A stretch of DNA of 64,000 nucleotides, from assembly GCA_965662645.1 (NCBI GenBank), contig CBFIII010000008.1, forward strand, positions 1 through 64,000. The letters run 5' to 3'. Below are positions 44,796 through 53,578 of this stretch, piece by piece. Origin of the DNA: UBA5342 sp965662645 (GTDB lineage Bacteria; Bacteroidota; Bacteroidia; Bacteroidales; UBA5342). The notes under the pieces are model-generated. The model was given only the letters and a program-made list of their open reading frames with translations. It was not told the DNA's origin and made no database searches. Position 1 is the stretch's first letter, and the number at the start of each line of letters is the position of its first letter. Position numbers and translations under genes: made by a program.

Positions 44796-46253
44796 TTACT
44801 CACCTATCCTAGTAGCGTCTGTCCAATGATCTGTACGAAACGAAGACGCTGGCAATAAATTTTGATTGTAAAGCGAGCCCTTCACCCAATCCTTCCAAGC
44901 ATAACGTACCGCTTTGGGTGCTGGCACATTTATAGATGTTACCACGACCAGGGTATCCCCTTCTATCTTTGCTGATGCAGGATAAAACACCTTGTCTTCG
45001 CCAGCAATTTCAAAATCGGTTAATTCATCAAAAGCAAACAGACCTAACTCTGCATTTTTAAATTTCAGCTGGATTTCGTTACCATAAACTGTCATTACAT
45101 CATATACAGGAGAGCTTCCATCTACATTTTCGAAACCATAGGTCTGTTCGAGAGCAAGCAATAATAGACGATTCGCCACTTCTTGTTTTTGAGACGGGTG
45201 GATACGGTGTTCATCACCAAGGTCTGTCGTAATAGCAATACCCGAATTAGGAATAAGTGACACACATTCTTCCTGTGCAACACGCATAAATGCAGAATTT
45301 CTATTCATCGTTGCTATTGAATCTTTAGCGCTATAATCGTAAGGAGCTATCTGAACAAAGTAAAAAGGAAAATCGCCTATCCCCCATCGTGAACGCCAAT
45401 CTTTAACCATCGCAGGGAATAATTTTTTGTATTTCTCTGGGGCTTTCCTATTGGCTTCGCCCTGGTACCAAAGCACACCTTTTATAGTAAAAGGAATAAG
45501 AGGATGAACCATGGCATTATACAAAATTGTAGGTTGATTTTTAGCAGCTTCTTTTAAGACCATATTATCCAAATCCACCACCTCGAAAGCCCCTAAAGCC
45601 TCCTTGCTCATCCAAGCTTCCACACGTGTTCCACCCCACGACGAATGGATCATACCCACTGGCACATCCAAAGCCGCCTGAAGTTGTTGCCCAAAAAACC
45701 AGGCGATAGCACTAAAATCATGGCATGTTTCTGACGTAGCTTGTTGCCAAGATGTACAGTCCTTAAGATCGCTTAATGGCAATTTTGCATTCTTCCTTGT
45801 AACACTAAACAGGCGCACTTGTGACTTTTCTGCCATTACTCTCGCCAACTGAGCATTAGCGGTAGGCTGGGCATTACCATACCCTTTTATAGGCTGGTAC
45901 ATATTAGATTGTCCCGAACAGAGCCAGACTTCGCCAAATAAGATATCGTCTAGCATAATATCAGAATTTTCACTTTTGAGAGACAGCCACTGTGCTTGTT
46001 TTGAGTTTGTCGTTTTAAGCGACACGCGCCATTCACCCCCTGCACTTGCTTCTGTTTTTATGGGATTTTGCAACCACGACGCCTTTATGGTAATGGATTC
46101 ATGAGCCTCAGCCCATCCCCACACTTGAACTGTAGTATTGCGTTGTAACACCATATGAGACGACACAATAGCGGGCAAAGTGATTGCTGCACTACATATT
46201 TCAACAAAGAGAAAACAAGTCAAGACACAAATAAAATACAAGGGGCGTTTCAT
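44796..46253 (-). CDS. Sialate O-acetylesterase-type carbohydrate esterase (SASA domain)
   Basis: SGNH-hydrolase-fold esterase that removes acetyl groups from sugars. Signal peptide (YFICVLTCFLFVEICSA), a short beta domain (about 28-105, LPAIVSSHMVLQRNTTVQVWGWA), then the catalytic fold, with nucleophile EVWLCSGQSNM (Ser116), GVLWYQGEANRKAPEKYKKLFPAMVKDWR and the Asp/His block ITTDLGDEHRIHPSQKQEVANRL. The C-terminal beta domain ends with AVRYAWKDWVKGSLYNQNLLPASSFRTD, typical of the family. At 485 residues it is complete. In this PUL it more likely deacetylates the algal or plant-like glycan than sialic acid. Confidence 0.9.
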   Translation of the reverse strand: MKRPLYFICVLTCFLFVEICSAAITLPAIVSSHMVLQRNTTVQVWGWAEAHESITIKASWLQNPIKTEASAGGEWRVSLKTTNSKQAQWLSLKSENSDIMLDDILFGEVWLCSGQSNMYQPIKGYGNAQPTANAQLARVMAEKSQVRLFSVTRKNAKLPLSDLKDCTSWQQATSETCHDFSAIAWFFGQQLQAALDVPVGMIHSSWGGTRVEAWMSKEALGAFEVVDLDNMVLKEAAKNQPTILYNAMVHPLIPFTIKGVLWYQGEANRKAPEKYKKLFPAMVKDWRSRWGIGDFPFYFVQIAPYDYSAKDSIATMNRNSAFMRVAQEECVSLIPNSGIAITTDLGDEHRIHPSQKQEVANRLLLLALEQTYGFENVDGSSPVYDVMTVYGNEIQLKFKNAELGLFAFDELTDFEIAGEDKVFYPASAKIEGDTLVVVTSINVPAPKAVRYAWKDWVKGSLYNQNLLPASSFRTDHWTDATRIGE

Positions 46254-46335
46254 AGCAGTAATATTTGATACGTGATAAAAAAAGAAACAACAATGCCAGC
46301 ATAATTGACAAAAAAAGCACTATCAGATAAGAATA

Positions 46336-47754
46336 CTAATAATTAGCTTTAAAGAAATCAGCTCCCCTATGCTTAAGTAACAAGGTCTGCAATGAGTCCA
46401 CAAGCACCTTATTTTCGGGAAGTTCAGCAATATTATTTGTTTGATCTAAATCGTTAGATAAGTCGTATAACATACGCGCATTCAAAATATCATCACCTTT
46501 TCGCCACTCGGTATATGCATATCGTTCGGTATTAATCGTTAGCCCATCTTTCCATTTACTAATAACAAAATCCTTATGTTTAGCTTCTGGGTGTTTCAAT
46601 ACATTAACCAAGCTTTTCCCTTCTAGATTAGAAGGGGTTGGTAGTTGACAAAGTTCAGTTAGCGTAGGGTAGATATCAATAAATTCGGCAAGACTAGCGC
46701 AGGTACCCGACGCCATATCTGGTGCTGATATGATTAGTGGTGCGGCAAGTGCTGTTCTGAAACTGTTGTGTTTTCCCCAGATAGCATGTTCACCTAGATT
46801 CCAACCATGGTCACCCCACAGCACCACAATGGTATTCTCTCTTAAACCTAGCTCATCTAATGCATCAAGAAGTAAACCTACACTTGCATCAGTATAACTT
46901 ACGCAAGCATGATACGCATGCTGTAATGTGATCTCGAGGTCATCACCGATAGGGCCAGACTTAGGTACTCCAGCATAAGTTCGCAACTCACCAGAATTCA
47001 TGAAAGCCTGTTTAGGGGCATTCTCTGGCCAAAAATCAGATGCTTTATCACTAAAATCAGACGGCGAGTATAAATCCCAATATTTTTTAGGGGCATTAAA
47101 TGGCAAATGTGGTTTTACAAATCCAACAGCAAGGAAGAAAGGCTTGCCCAAGTCTTTTAAACGTTTCATATCCGCAATAGACTTCAGTGCCGTTTTCCCA
47201 TCATTATAATCACCATCAGGTACATCTGCACACTCATAAGCAGGGCCGGACACTAGACTTTCCAAAACCCTATTTTCGGGTAGAATATAATCATGATAGG
47301 TTGAATCATTAACTTGTAAGCGCCAATTTTCGTTCCAACTCTGTGTATTATCTTCATGCTCATGAAAGATTTTACCATTCGCTAAGGTATAATAGCCATT
47401 GTTTTTAAAATGCTGTGATAAAACGACTGCCGAAGGAGCCTGTACATCTGCACGAGCACTATATACAATAAAACGATTTCGGGTAGGCCGCAGGCCCGAC
47501 ATTAAGCTGGCACGTGAAGCACCACAAACAGGAATATTACAAAAGGCATTGCTAAAAACAACACCACTTGAAGCTAGTTGATCAATATGAGGGGACTGAA
47601 TAAGCGTTTCCCCATAACACCCCAATTGTGGCCGTAAATCATCCACGGCAATAAATAAGACATTAGGTTTTGGTAGCTTTTCTTTAGCTCCTCCACAGGA
47701 TATCAAAAGAATGGATACAAACAACGTAAGAAAAAGAAAGCGTAATAGTTTCAT
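46336..47754 (-). CDS. Iduronate-2-sulfatase-like S1 sulfatase lipoprotein
   Basis: Formylglycine sulfatase. From the ATG at 47754 it has a lipoprotein signal (LTLFVSILLISC, Cys20); a frame extending 18 residues further upstream adds no sensible signal. Metal site NVLFIAVDDLRPQLGCYG, formylglycine motif PVCGASRASLMSG (Cys77, canonical C-x-A-S-R), then FFLAVGFVKPHLPFNAPKKYWDLY and TIVVLWGDHGWNLGEHAIWGKHNSF, the signature of the iduronate-2-sulfatase-like group (often S1_7). Full length at 472 residues. Such enzymes desulfate the 2-position of uronic acids or related sites; ulvan-type S1_7 members exist, so substrate remains inference. It lies 82 bp upstream of the esterase gene in the same direction. 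Confidence 0.93.
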   Translation of the reverse strand: MKLLRFLFLTLFVSILLISCGGAKEKLPKPNVLFIAVDDLRPQLGCYGETLIQSPHIDQLASSGVVFSNAFCNIPVCGASRASLMSGLRPTRNRFIVYSARADVQAPSAVVLSQHFKNNGYYTLANGKIFHEHEDNTQSWNENWRLQVNDSTYHDYILPENRVLESLVSGPAYECADVPDGDYNDGKTALKSIADMKRLKDLGKPFFLAVGFVKPHLPFNAPKKYWDLYSPSDFSDKASDFWPENAPKQAFMNSGELRTYAGVPKSGPIGDDLEITLQHAYHACVSYTDASVGLLLDALDELGLRENTIVVLWGDHGWNLGEHAIWGKHNSFRTALAAPLIISAPDMASGTCASLAEFIDIYPTLTELCQLPTPSNLEGKSLVNVLKHPEAKHKDFVISKWKDGLTINTERYAYTEWRKGDDILNARMLYDLSNDLDQTNNIAELPENKVLVDSLQTLLLKHRGADFFKANY

Positions 47755-47831
47755 AAGTTTAAAATTAGATGATAAAGAAAAGATTATAGACAATGAATAC
47801 TGACACACGTAAGGGGGAATTAATCATTAGC

Positions 47832-47946
47832 GCATTCGACAGGTGGTTACTGAGCTTGTCGAATATGCTCTGTGACCACTTTGCTAATTTTCAATTCACC
47901 TGTCTATCCACCGATAGATAGATATGTCCCCGAGTCCTCGGGGGCA
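47832..47946. repeat. Three short palindromes upstream of the sulfatase
   Basis: GCATTCGACA/TGTCGAAT (47832-47868), TCTATC/GATAGA (47903-47918) and CCCCGAG/CTCGGGG (47928-47943) lie in a row in non-coding DNA. They resemble REP-like intergenic palindromes. Confidence 0.55.
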
Positions 47947-48276
47947 TAGGAAGTTTATCGCTTTAAATGTACATAAGAGATTAATCAATAATCGAACATT
48001 TTAATTTCAGTGTATCCTCGCCAGCCGAAAAATACGCATAGAGAAGAGACTCAAAAAAAACAACAATTCAAACAATTGATCACACAAAAATAAGACTAAT
48101 GAGAATTATTCTATTGCACAAATCACCCAATAATTGAAACAGGACACAATAATTAAAATAAAAGCACTGGTAACCAATACTATTAAAAGAAGTTGTTCCA
48201 AGTCTTTTTTGCCCACATTCCCCCTCCTACTGCCTAGCAGAAGGGGAGCTAAGGAAAATTCCTTTTATAGACAAGT

Positions 48277-48322
48277 AATACGAATAGGTCTTGCAGCTAG
48301 TTTTAAAATCAAATTGGTATTA
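48277..48322 (+). repeat. 46-bp dispersed repeat, copy 2
   Basis: 42 of 46 bases match the reverse complement of 5100-5145, which lies inside the MITE-like element. The homology stops abruptly at both ends, so this is a fragment and not a complete element. Confidence 0.75.
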
Positions 48323-48384
48323 AAACAACTTCATCTATAAATAAGCGATTTAACATTAAATAGATTATGCCTATGCGGTAGTTT

Positions 48385-48800
48385 GCAGTACCTAAGCCGC
48401 AAAGCGGCATACCCAATTATGTAACAGGATAAGTGTCTAAAGTGAGCTAAAGTATTTAAAGTGTCTAAAGTTAAATTGTCCCTGCACTGTAATTTTCTCC
48501 AATAACATGTACACTTGAATATGTACAACATAACAGTCTAGTTAGATAAAAGGAACGTTTTTTTGTTTGGGGCTTATGCAGCCCCACCTGCCTGCCGGTA
48601 GGCAAGGTACCCTGCACTTTCTTTTTACTCACTATTGCTTATTTTAATGGTGATTCCCGACAAAAATCGGGACAGGCTGTGATACACTTCGCTTAATTGC
48701 TACAGCGCAAAAAGTAAGCAATACTTCGGCTACGCTCAGTAACCTAAGCCGCCGCTTGAGAAAATAAACGATCCCGATAGCTATCGGGAAGTCTTCATTC
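48385..48800. repeat. Cluster of REP-like palindromes and a tandem array
   Basis: GCCGC-AAA-GCGGC (48396-48408); tandem AAGTGTCTAA/AGTGAGCTAA/AGTATTTAAA units (48431-48471); GGGGC/GCCCC (48569-48585); a GC-rich palindrome CCTGCCTGCCGGTAGGCAAG (48587-48606); TCCCGA/TCGGGA (48655-48672); and TCCCGATAGCTATCGGGA (48772-48789), identical to 5650-5667. No ORF here has coding character. Confidence 0.65.
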
Positions 48801-49035
48801 CGCTGAATTTTTGAAAACTCGGACTCAGGTCCTCAAACAGACAAAAATTCTTAACGCTCGTTGAAGCCTATTTTACTCACCATTATAAATTTAATAGGAG
48901 ATCGTGATTAGCTACGCTTAATTCTTAACACCTATTTTCAAATGCGGTCTAATTAGTCCCAGCAACGTAATATGCTGTTACCTGTCAACTTCCGTATGCC
49001 CATAAAATTGATCTACTTATATACATGTCTCATTA

Positions 49036-51516
49036 TCAATGAGTCTTCTCTAAACAGTGCATCTCTTTTCCAGCCATCAAAAATGCACCGGTAGCATACA
49101 CTTGCCATTGATCCGGTTGAAAAGGATAAGGATCGCCAGCCACTTGCTGCACATAACCTAAACGCCCTTCGGCATTCACATGGCCATATAGTGCTGACCA
49201 CGCTTTTTCAACATTAGGCCTATATTCCTGATCTATCAAGCCATTATTAATCCCCCAAGCCAAGGCATACGTAAAGAAAGCACTACCACTAGATTCACCT
49301 AAATCTAAAAACTCAGGATCGAGCAAACTCACTCGCCACAGGCCATCCTCACTTTGTAGAGAAAGAAGTTTGTGAGCCATTTCTTGGTACTGTTGTTCAA
49401 ACTTAGGACGAGTAGGATAATCGGCAGGTAAATCAGTAAGAATACGAGCTAACCCTGCAATCACCCAACCATTACCTCGCGACCAAAATATCTTTTTGTC
49501 GTTAGCGGTACGGCGTTCAAAATAACGATCATCTCTAAAGAATAGAGAATCAGAGGTCGAATACAAATAATCTGAAGTCTGCCACCACTGCGTATTCATA
49601 TAAGTAAGGTAATCGGTATTATCAGTGGCTTTCCACATTTGCACAAAAGAAGGAGGCGCCATAAATAAAGCATCACACCAACTCCACCATTCGCCAAAAT
49701 AGGGATTATCCTTAAAGCGTACATCTGTTTTCTTTGTGCCACGAGCTAGGTGAATATCAAGCGCCCATTGCGACTTATCTATCATCTTAGCATCTTTTTC
49801 CATACCATACAGCCAAGCCCAATTATCAATAATGGCTAAACGGTCGGCATTAAAAATCTCATCCATCGGTTGCCAATCATTCGATTGACCCACATTGATC
49901 ATCTCATCCTTGTAGCGTTGTTCTCCTGTAAGCTCATAAAAAGAGCGTAAGCCCACATAGAAAGCACCATACAACCAATTCAATGGTGAAGAACGTGCAT
50001 GTTTTTCTGTTAACGGATTAGACAATTGCCAATCGGCTGATAAGCGCATGACATGCTCTATGGCCGCAGTATCTAAGGGATTAGTCATGGCTAAAGAGGG
50101 TAGATCCATTTTTATCGACGTCAAGTAACGCTCATCAAATGTGCCTCCCATTTGGCCAATAAATCGGCGACCGTAAGCAAAATGAATATAGCGTGTATTT
50201 TGCATCCACAATACCTGATTAGGATTATCGCTTTTGGCGCCGCGCACTGTGGTTGGTCGAATATTATCTTTAGACGAACCTTTAGTAATGGCTTTCACGT
50301 GCCATGCTTTACCACTATTCTTAGTCGTCCACTGCTCTATTTCAAATACAGAATCTCGTTTTACCGAAAGGTAAACTGTTTCAGGATTCTCGTGATCGAT
50401 ACTCATGCCGCCAGAATAATTAGGTTCGGGTTCTTCCTGTCCTTCCTTTGTTTTTGGAAACCAGCCCCCCGCATTAATCAGATCATAGTTATTCCATTTT
50501 CCCTTCTCCCATTTAGCATAACAATACACATGGTTGCTATCGTTTGGGAATTTAGCATACGCAATCACAGGATCCCCTGCAGCAGTAGCGGCAATATCCC
50601 AGTTCCAAGCCTTAGCACCACCCTCTTTGGCATCATATACCATATCTAGGTCTGAAGGTAACATAGGAAGCTCTTCTATCGTCTTTATCATAGTGCCATC
50701 TGCTTTATAGAAAGCACCATTTTTGAGACAGGTATAATAAATACTATTCTCCGTCTCTTTGCGAGGATGACCATCCGTTACCGTAATATGTATCCTGTCA
50801 TTACCATCAGAATATACCTTAGTATAAGGGCGACGGAATTTATAAACACGCTCTGGCATAAAGAAAATCTGGCCTTTAGCCCACGTTTTACCAGTATCAT
50901 CCGAAAACGAAAAACTGGGTTTGCCATCTATGCCACGCCAAAAGAGATAAATGCGATTGTTCTCGGCCGTCAAACGAATAGGGTGACTATAGGTATGGTT
51001 CATACCCCCCAGATCTCGGAAAGCTTTATCGTTAAGAAATAGCTCCTGCACGGGTTCCCATTCATCAATATTTTCGGGAGAAGAAGCACGGACCAAGTAA
51101 AGTGGTTTGGTGCCTATCGTATGCGTACAAAAATACACTTGCAATCGGCCCTCCTCATCAAAAAGTAAAGCCGGATTGTCATGATCATCAATTTCCAGAT
51201 TATCATAAAGCGTTTTGGAATGCACCTCACCCGTTTCGTGGTCATAATAGCCCACATGGATATCACCAAAGTTATCTATCCATCCTGAGTAAGTACGTTT
51301 GTGTTCGCCTTCGAAATAAACAGCGCGCGGATCGGAAAACCAACACCATGCGCCATTAAAGGTCATCGACTGATACATCTCAGAAGTCAAGTCGTCACTT
51401 GATTTATGATTTTGCTTTACAAAATTACCAGCATAGCTCTGCAGTAAAATAAACGTTAGAAAAGTAGCCAGACATGTGCGACGTTTGTTCTGTTTTGATA
51501 ATAACTTTGGATTCAT
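49036..51516 (-). CDS. PL24/PL25-like (BNR-4) lyase fused to GH105 unsaturated uronyl hydrolase
   Basis: Two enzymes on one chain. After a signal region (TFLTFILLQSYAG), residues about 50-465 form a seven-bladed BNR-4 propeller, with NGAWCWFSDPRAVYF, IDDHDNPALLF (His112), VYFCTHT (His132), GGMNHTYSHPIRL and YKFRRPYTKVYSDGNDRIHITVTDGHP (Tyr231, Arg229 region). This is the signature of PL24/PL25 ulvan lyases. Residues about 480-825 form a GH105 (alpha/alpha)6 barrel, with GEWWSWCDALFMAPP (Asp615), IFWSRGNGWVIAGL, GESSGSAFFTYALAWGIN and YATGAFLMAGKEM. The lyase would make an unsaturated uronyl end and the GH105 half would remove it. The continuous frame has no stop or linker scar. Ulvan as substrate is the best inference in the locus. 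Confidence 0.85.
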   Translation of the reverse strand: MNPKLLSKQNKRRTCLATFLTFILLQSYAGNFVKQNHKSSDDLTSEMYQSMTFNGAWCWFSDPRAVYFEGEHKRTYSGWIDNFGDIHVGYYDHETGEVHSKTLYDNLEIDDHDNPALLFDEEGRLQVYFCTHTIGTKPLYLVRASSPENIDEWEPVQELFLNDKAFRDLGGMNHTYSHPIRLTAENNRIYLFWRGIDGKPSFSFSDDTGKTWAKGQIFFMPERVYKFRRPYTKVYSDGNDRIHITVTDGHPRKETENSIYYTCLKNGAFYKADGTMIKTIEELPMLPSDLDMVYDAKEGGAKAWNWDIAATAAGDPVIAYAKFPNDSNHVYCYAKWEKGKWNNYDLINAGGWFPKTKEGQEEPEPNYSGGMSIDHENPETVYLSVKRDSVFEIEQWTTKNSGKAWHVKAITKGSSKDNIRPTTVRGAKSDNPNQVLWMQNTRYIHFAYGRRFIGQMGGTFDERYLTSIKMDLPSLAMTNPLDTAAIEHVMRLSADWQLSNPLTEKHARSSPLNWLYGAFYVGLRSFYELTGEQRYKDEMINVGQSNDWQPMDEIFNADRLAIIDNWAWLYGMEKDAKMIDKSQWALDIHLARGTKKTDVRFKDNPYFGEWWSWCDALFMAPPSFVQMWKATDNTDYLTYMNTQWWQTSDYLYSTSDSLFFRDDRYFERRTANDKKIFWSRGNGWVIAGLARILTDLPADYPTRPKFEQQYQEMAHKLLSLQSEDGLWRVSLLDPEFLDLGESSGSAFFTYALAWGINNGLIDQEYRPNVEKAWSALYGHVNAEGRLGYVQQVAGDPYPFQPDQWQVYATGAFLMAGKEMHCLEKTH

Positions 51517-51889
51517 AACTATATGGTTGTTACACTTATATTAATTTTACACTCTTAACTTACAGTACATTAAAACAAAGGAACAGCAAAAAGGCTAAGG
51601 AAAATCCTTAATTTTATGGATCTTTAGGTTCTGACAAAAAACACGCTACAGCACGAAGATATTGCAAAAAGTTAAGAGGTAAAAAGAAAATTTAATAAAA
51701 CTTGACTCAATTCAATCGACTTACAAAAACACCTCAACCTTTCAGTATTCAATAAAATGAGAACCATCACCTTAACTTTCCTAGCTAGTGATCTAACAAT
51801 TAGGGAGTATAATATACAAACTATGGATTATTACGAAGACAGATACAAACTTACATTTGTACAAAAGACAACCGACCTTTTAAAAACTA
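51517..51889. other. Intergenic region between PUL and gltD
   Basis: About 370 bp without a credible gene. A short hairpin TAAGGA-AAA-TCCTTA (51596-51610) is the only structure noted. A 64-codon ORF at 51757-51951 on the plus strand runs through the gltD terminator and is not convincing. Confidence 0.4.
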
Positions 51890-51890
51890 A

Positions 51891-51923
51891 AAAAGAGGAT
51901 CCCGCAATACGAAACCCTCTTTT
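51891..51923 (-). terminator. Terminator of the gltB-gltD transcript
   Basis: Stem AAAAGAGG / CCTCTTTT (51891-51898 with 51916-51923) is followed by T on the minus strand, about 48 bp beyond the gltD stop. Confidence 0.75.
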
Positions 51924-51970
51924 ATACTATTTCAAGCACAGCTATCTGTAATAACCATCCGATTTATTAT

Positions 51971-53461
51971 CTACCAAGGCAATACTGTACTGCCCATCAA
52001 ATATTTATCCACTCTACGAGCACAACCACGTCCTTCGTTAATAGCCCACACCACTAATGACTGACCACGTCGCGTATCACCACAAGCAAATACACCTTTC
52101 ACACTAGTGGCATATTTTCCATCCTTTGCTTTTATGTTAGTGCGAGTATTACGATTAAGGTTCAGTTGCTCAGCAATAATATCCTCAGGCCCTAAAAACC
52201 CCATAGCTAACAATACCAAGTCGGCTTTAATGATGGTTTCGCTACCTGCTACTTCAGCAGGGAAACGACGTCCTTCAACATCCTGCTTCCATTCCACATC
52301 AACAATTTTAATCCCTGTCAATTGACCATTCTCATCACCAATAAATTCTTTGGTCATCTTCAAGTACTGACGAGGATCATCACCTTGCTTATAAAGTGCT
52401 TCTTTCTGCCCGTAATCTACTTTCAAATTACTAGGCCATTGAGGCCAAGGGTTTGTCTCATTATTGCGTTCAAAAGGTGGTCGAGGCATAATTTCGAGCT
52501 GCATCACGTTGTCGCATTTATGACGCAAAGATGTTGCAACACAATCGGTTCCTGTATCACCACCACCTATCACCACTACTTTTTTACCTTTAGCAGAAAT
52601 ATAATTACCATCTTCTAGATTACTATCCAAAAGACTTTTCGTATTTGCTTTTAAGAAATCCATAGCAAAATGTACGCCTTCTAAATCACGCCCAGGAGCC
52701 GGAAGATCACGTGGCTTAGTAGCACCAGTAGCTAATACAACAGCATCAAAATCATTCAATAACAAATTAGCATTAAGATCTTTTCCAATCTCAACATTAG
52801 TTTTAAAATCAATGCCCTCTTGCGCCAAAAGGTCAACACGACGCTGCACTACTGCTTTGTCTAATTTCATATTAGGAATACCATACATCAACAAACCACC
52901 GACACGATCGGAGCGTTCGAATACAGTTACCTTATGACCTGCTTTATTTAATTGAGCAGCAGACGCCAAACCAGAAGGTCCAGAACCAACAACTGCTACT
53001 TTTTTGCCCGTACGTTCTTCAGGAATTTCAGGCACTACCCATCCCATTTTAAATCCTTTATCGATAATAGTACGTTCATTATCGTGAATGGTTACAGAAG
53101 GCTCATTAATACCTAAAATACATCCAGCCTCACAAGGAGCAGGACATACACGCCCTGTAAATTCAGGAAAGTTATTGGTAGAATGCAATCGTTCCAAAGC
53201 TTCTCGCCATCGTCCACGATAAATTAAATCATTCCATTCAGGAATCAAATTATTTATAGGACAACCGCTAGCACCTCCAGTCATCATTTCGCCACGGTGA
53301 CAAAATGGTGTGCCACAGTCCATACAACGAGATCCCTGTATTCTACATTCTTCTTCGCCACGTAGAACATAAACCTCTTTCCAGTCCTGCAAACGCTCAT
53401 TCTCTGATCGCGCAGGATTAGCCCTTCTCGGGAATTCTAAAAAACCTGTTGGTTTACCCAT
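51971..53461 (-). CDS. gltD: Glutamate synthase small (beta) subunit
   Basis: Feeds electrons from NADPH through FAD and Fe-S clusters to the large subunit for glutamate synthesis from 2-oxoglutarate and glutamine. The N-terminal Fe-S domain has RCMDCGTPFCH, GCPINN and CPAPCEAGCILG (about 40-115). The FAD site is KVAVVGSGPSGLASAAQL (about 150), the NADPH site is KVVVIGGGDTGTDCVATSLRH (about 290), and the C-terminal FAD-contact motif is GVFACGDTRRGQSLVVWAINEGR. At 496 residues it is full length. It lies 117 bp downstream of gltB in the same direction. Cytoplasmic. The call is secure. Confidence 0.97.
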   Translation of the reverse strand: MGKPTGFLEFPRRANPARSENERLQDWKEVYVLRGEEECRIQGSRCMDCGTPFCHRGEMMTGGASGCPINNLIPEWNDLIYRGRWREALERLHSTNNFPEFTGRVCPAPCEAGCILGINEPSVTIHDNERTIIDKGFKMGWVVPEIPEERTGKKVAVVGSGPSGLASAAQLNKAGHKVTVFERSDRVGGLLMYGIPNMKLDKAVVQRRVDLLAQEGIDFKTNVEIGKDLNANLLLNDFDAVVLATGATKPRDLPAPGRDLEGVHFAMDFLKANTKSLLDSNLEDGNYISAKGKKVVVIGGGDTGTDCVATSLRHKCDNVMQLEIMPRPPFERNNETNPWPQWPSNLKVDYGQKEALYKQGDDPRQYLKMTKEFIGDENGQLTGIKIVDVEWKQDVEGRRFPAEVAGSETIIKADLVLLAMGFLGPEDIIAEQLNLNRNTRTNIKAKDGKYATSVKGVFACGDTRRGQSLVVWAINEGRGCARRVDKYLMGSTVLPW

Positions 53462-53578
53462 GATATTTTAAATTAGCCCCGTTTAACTCCACAAAAGGAA
53501 TTAAAACAGGGTAAAGATTTTTACTAAAATTAAAACTCTCCTTACTACTCTCCCTTATTAAAGAAGAATAAAAGGGGC

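Larger units (their letters stand above)
47809..49035. other. 1.2-kb gene-free spacer rich in short palindromes
   Basis: Between the sulfatase start and the end of the lyase-GH105 gene there is no credible gene. The content is the palindromes, tandem units and dispersed repeat listed separately. The more GC-rich patches (48570-48790) stand out from the AT-rich background. It looks like accumulated repeat debris between two PUL transcription units. Confidence 0.6.

Noticed and set aside
48331..48531. 66-codon minus-strand ORF in the palindrome-rich spacer
   Set aside because: Its codons are made of the tandem CACTTTAG-type units and a small palindrome, so the frame is a by-product of repeats.
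51757..51951. 64-codon plus-strand ORF between the lyase-GH105 gene and gltD
   Set aside because: It runs through the gltD terminator hairpin, has no recognisable motif or signal, and its composition matches non-coding AT-rich DNA.
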